Origin: Cryptomeria japonica
Taxonomy: Eukaryota > Streptophyta > Pinopsida > Cupressales > Cupressaceae
Direction of reading: 5' to 3'
Length of the DNA stretch: 64,000 bases
NCBI RefSeq assembly: GCF_030272615.1
Contig: NC_081412.1
Location: 26,194,501 to 26,258,500 of the forward strand
Under the pieces are notes generated by a model, which saw only the letters and a list, made by a program, of their open reading frames with translations, was not told where the DNA came from and ran no database searches. Position numbers and translations under genes: made by a program. Positions 61,265 through 64,000 of this stretch are shown here, piece after piece; position 1 is the stretch's first letter; each line of letters starts with the position of its first letter.

Positions 61265-62516
61265 TTTGGTCTGTAATAATTGTTTTTATTGCATTATAAA
61301 ATATAGTTATTACATCATCAAAATTCAGGCTTTCAGACTACATATATGCCCGATCATAGACTTTTCATACATACAATTTCCTAATTCTCCTTGGCATTGG
61401 CATCCAGAAAACATCTAAACAACAAAACCCCACCATATTGTCCAAACCCTCAATTACCTACAGGGTGTGATGCATTCACATGATAGCTAAAACCAACATA
61501 AACCATTCGGACCCCTTTCGAGCTTACATAGACAAAAAATAACAACCTTAAGCTACCTATTAAACTATATATTTTAAAAGACCAGACACTACTAGCTATT
61601 CACACTAGCCATGATTGAATTATGCGCCTTCACCTTCCTCCCATTCTAAACCTGAGCTATTCCTGCACCTTCTGTGGATTGAGCTAGGAAAAAACTTTGT
61701 TTCCTTGCCCCTGAGCATTTTCCTTTGGGATGAGCCTTCAGCCATGCTCTTTCCAATTCATTTTCTTCCTACTCGTGCTTCAGAATCAACTGCTTAAGGT
61801 TCTCCCAAGCTCCCGCCCTTTCCAAGACATATATTTCCTTGTCGACTTTCCCTATCCAACGGATGAATGAAACAATGCCAAACTCATCTGCATCCTTGGC
61901 TTATGCAAAACCCTCAGAGTACCTAGCACTGCCCATTCTAGAATGGAATCTAGCCCTTCAAGCATAGCATCTTCAAAGATTGAAGTAATTGCCCATTTCA
62001 CCGTGTCTATGTTTTCACCTATCTCCAAGCCCCAGGCTATTACCATTGAAATGATGTCCAGATTGACCTTCCATCGTGAAACATTCTCCATGAAGAAAGG
62101 TCCCACCACCTCCAAAACCATGTTGATCATCTCATCCTCCTTGAATCTAAGCAGCCCTGACATCCTATCTCTGCTCACAGCTCCCTTGAAACCCTTCTGC
62201 TGCTTTTTGGTGGTGACTGTAAAATTTGCCTCCATGAAAACGAAACCTGCACTTTCTTCCCTCTCAAAAATCTCCTCTTATTTTCCTTGAGATATTCCAC
62301 TATCTTTGCCACACACATTGATTTCAACTGCCACCCTTGGTTTTATAGACCTTGCACATGTCTTGGTTGTGTGTTTTACGCTTCGTCCTGATGATCATGC
62401 CGCCGCACCATTTTCCACCTCAGGGTTTCCTTATAACCGCTTTCAATCTCCACTTGATCATTCATCTTAATGATGGCATTTCATGTTTTCCAATGAGAAG
62501 GACATCATGAAAAATA
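61265..62516 (-). mobile_element. ORFX retrocopy, 1252 bp
   Basis: Flanked by a 21-bp duplication (61244-61264 and 62517-62537). On the minus strand it contains about 280 bp of leader, ORFX, and a 3' region with GCAATAAAAAC 20-30 bases before an A run. It has no RNase H, unlike units A, B and E. The right duplication overlaps the LINE-D poly(A), so this copy inserted at that tail. CTATAAAA at 62348-62341 is a TATA-like word upstream of the ORF. Confidence 0.75.
61660..62235 (-). pseudogene. Retrocopy ORFX
   Basis: Starts MEANFTVTTKKQQKGFKGAV; open to 61852 (127 codons), containing NLDIISMVIAWGLEIGE and LEGLDSILEWAVLG. Past a frameshift near 61915 the family resemblance continues in another frame (FIRWIGKVDKEIYVLERAG, then ELERAWLKAHP), to about 61660. 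Compare FLRWWEAVKARYKEVARRG in unit E. Unknown function. Confidence 0.72.
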
Positions 62517-62654
62517 AAAAATATGTAATCTTTTTTTCTTTTTCTTTTTTTGGAATAAAAGGGGTAAAAACTTTATTTAAAAATCAGAGACAAGAATTAC
62601 ATAGAGACCCAGAGCCCCAAAGCTCCAGGAAAGAACCACCAAACCATCCCCAGA

Positions 62655-63242
62655 TCATCCAACTTCATACCCAACCATGTCCTCAGTAAAATCCTTCTGC
62701 AAGTCCTGACAGTAATCTCCGAAGAGATGCTCCCAACCTTCAACTTTCCAATCACTACCATGTTCTAAGGCCCACTTGGCCAAACAATCAGTAGCTCTAT
62801 TCCATTCACAGGGGATGTGGATGAAAGAGACATGATCCATTAAAGAACTAATTTGGAGAATCTGCTGAACAATCCCTGCCAACTACCACTGAATCCCACT
62901 CACCTTCTGCTCCGTCAACAAGTTAACAACAATCTGTGAGTCTGATTCACAAATCACCTTCCTTCAACCCAGTTCCCAAGCACATTCAAGGGCATAGAGA
63001 ATCACCAATCCCTCCATAAATTTATTAGACTGCCACCCTTTATGCACCAAAAATAGGAAAACAACCTCCCCCATGTTATTCCTTCCAACGCCACCAACTC
63101 CAGCAGGGCCTGGGTTACCCCTAGATGAGCCATCAGTGTTAATCTTGATAAACTCTTCCTGAGGGGGTATCCACCTTCCCATCCTTTGCACCTTCTTCAT
63201 GGCCCATCTACCTCTCCTAACACAAGCTGAGGCCAGAGACAA
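62655..63242 (-). pseudogene. LINE-D RNase H domain
   Basis: FIKINTDGSSRGNPGPAGVG (Asp) near 63155, then ECAWELG, ICESDSQIVVNLL (Asp) near 62950 and FIHIPCEWNRATDCLAKWAL (His block and final Asp) near 62820, ending at the stop near 62655. Two in-frame stops. Plant RVT_3 RNase H. Confidence 0.88.
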
Positions 63243-63245
63243 CTC

Positions 63246-64000
63246 CTATAGACCAAGCCTACTCACAATATCAGTCTCATCCCTACCTAAAGGAAAGTTG
63301 ACCTCACATTTTGCTTCCATCGTCTCCCAGATCATTGCAATGATTCTATTCCAAACTTGCTGAACTAACAGTCTGACCTCATGAAAGATTCTCCTATTCC
63401 TCTCGAGCCATATCTGCCATAGAATGAAGATGGGCCCAATATACCAGATAGTCTGAAGGAAGGAGGACATGATAAGAGGTCTGCCCAACCTACTCCAGAA
63501 CTCCACCAGAGAATCTATGTGGATACAAGGATGCTTCCACACCCCCCACCAATAATGCCAAATAAGCCGAGAGAAGGGACATCTGAAGAACAAGTGTGAG
63601 GAATCTTCCTCCCCATTTCCACACAAAACACAAATAGAGGGCCTCATAAATCCACGCTTGCAGATATTGTCCCAGGTTAGACATCTATTCAAAGCCAAAG
63701 TCCAAGCAAAGCAATTACACTTCAACCAAGACACATTACTCCACACATGTTTCCACCAGTTCACTTCTCTTCCCTCAAGTCTTCGGTACATCAATTCCTG
63801 GTATCCACTAGCCACCGTAAACACGACCATAGGATTGGGAGACCAAGCTAGCCCATCCCTACCCTTGAGGGAGCTACAATGTCTATTTGCCAAAATGCCC
63901 TACAACTCCGCACACTCTTCCTCCATCCCAGCAACCGGCCACTCATCAGGAGACTTCCACCTCTCCAACTCCAGACGTCCACACCTATAAACAGCCTTGA
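63246..64000 (-). pseudogene. LINE-D reverse-transcriptase zinc-binding domain
   Basis: In frame from the edge (RCGRLELERWKSPDEWPVAG), a TAG near 63905, then NWWKHVWSNVSWLKCNCFAW and CVLCGNGEEDSSHLFFRC, the CxxC...HxxxxC pattern, and IWLERNRRIFHE. RT lies beyond the window. Confidence 0.9.

Larger units (their letters stand above)
62538..64000 (-). mobile_element. LINE-D: 3' part of an L1-type LINE, cut by the window edge
   Basis: Minus strand: zinc-binding domain from the window edge, RNase H to 62655, a ~110-bp 3' region and an A-rich tail (interrupted T run at 62531-62552). The 3' end AATAAAGTTTTTACCCC just before the tail is LINE-like. All segments are in a single frame with only nonsense codons (near 63905, 63246, 62962 and 62883). 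No third ORF follows its RNase H. Confidence 0.9.

Overview
This window is nuclear DNA from a plant, almost certainly a seed plant with a large, repeat-dense genome. The plant signs are Ty1/copia and Tat-type Ty3/gypsy elements, L1-type LINEs with DUF4283-like ORF1, RVT zinc-binding and plant-type RNase H domains, and a plant mobile domain ORF. A conifer-like genome would fit the low gene density, but the species cannot be fixed from sequence alone. I see no intact host gene and no rRNA, tRNA or CRISPR. Nearly everything is transposon, transposon relic or simple repeat.

Layout. 1-5911: a Ty1/copia element (Copia-1) entered just inside its 5' LTR, with gag, protease, integrase, RT, RNase H and the 3' LTR. 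6494-6542 plus 13863-15579: a small retroposed unit (unit A: RNase H followed by an unknown ~200-codon ORF, here ORFX), split by a complete second copia element (Copia-2, 6543-13862, TSD GGTAA). 15580-~22460: a minus-strand LINE (LINE-C) with ORF1, EN-RT-zinc-RNase H and an intact third ORF. 22882-24261: another RNase H-ORFX unit (unit B) inside an AT-rich repeat. 24262-31205: AT-rich DNA with a minus-strand OTU-protease-like ORF and an ~0.8 kb (TA/TG) microsatellite. 31390-33475: a 2.1 kb polypurine tract. 34475-~40560: a second LINE lineage (LINE-F) without RNase H. 41025-57306: a 16.3 kb minus-strand Tat-type gypsy element with two 766-bp LTRs, an antisense plant-mobile-domain ORF, a G-patch-like motif and clustered short repeats, flanked by an older ~370-bp direct duplication. 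57700-61264: AT-rich inverted repeats and a CCTAA-like array, interrupted by unit E (59247-60966, 13-bp TSD). 61265-62516: a retrocopy carrying only ORFX, with a 21-bp TSD, inserted at the poly(A) of a third LINE (LINE-D) that runs off the right edge.

How the parts relate. The LINEs supply reverse transcriptase and endonuclease; units A, B, E and the ORFX retrocopy lack these and have target-site duplications and A-rich ends, so they were probably mobilised by LINE machinery. The most interesting candidate for an undescribed system is the recurrent linkage of a plant-type RNase H domain with a downstream ORFX of about 200 codons, separated by about 300 bp, in several independent insertions. 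LINE-C has an uninterrupted ORF of similar size in the same position.

All elements are decayed to different degrees. Copia-1 has two nonsense codons, a 31-bp duplication frameshift and two catalytic-residue losses. Copia-2 has about 18 in-frame stops, largely from C-to-T or G-to-A changes. The gypsy element has LTRs about 2% apart by eye but a broken coding frame.
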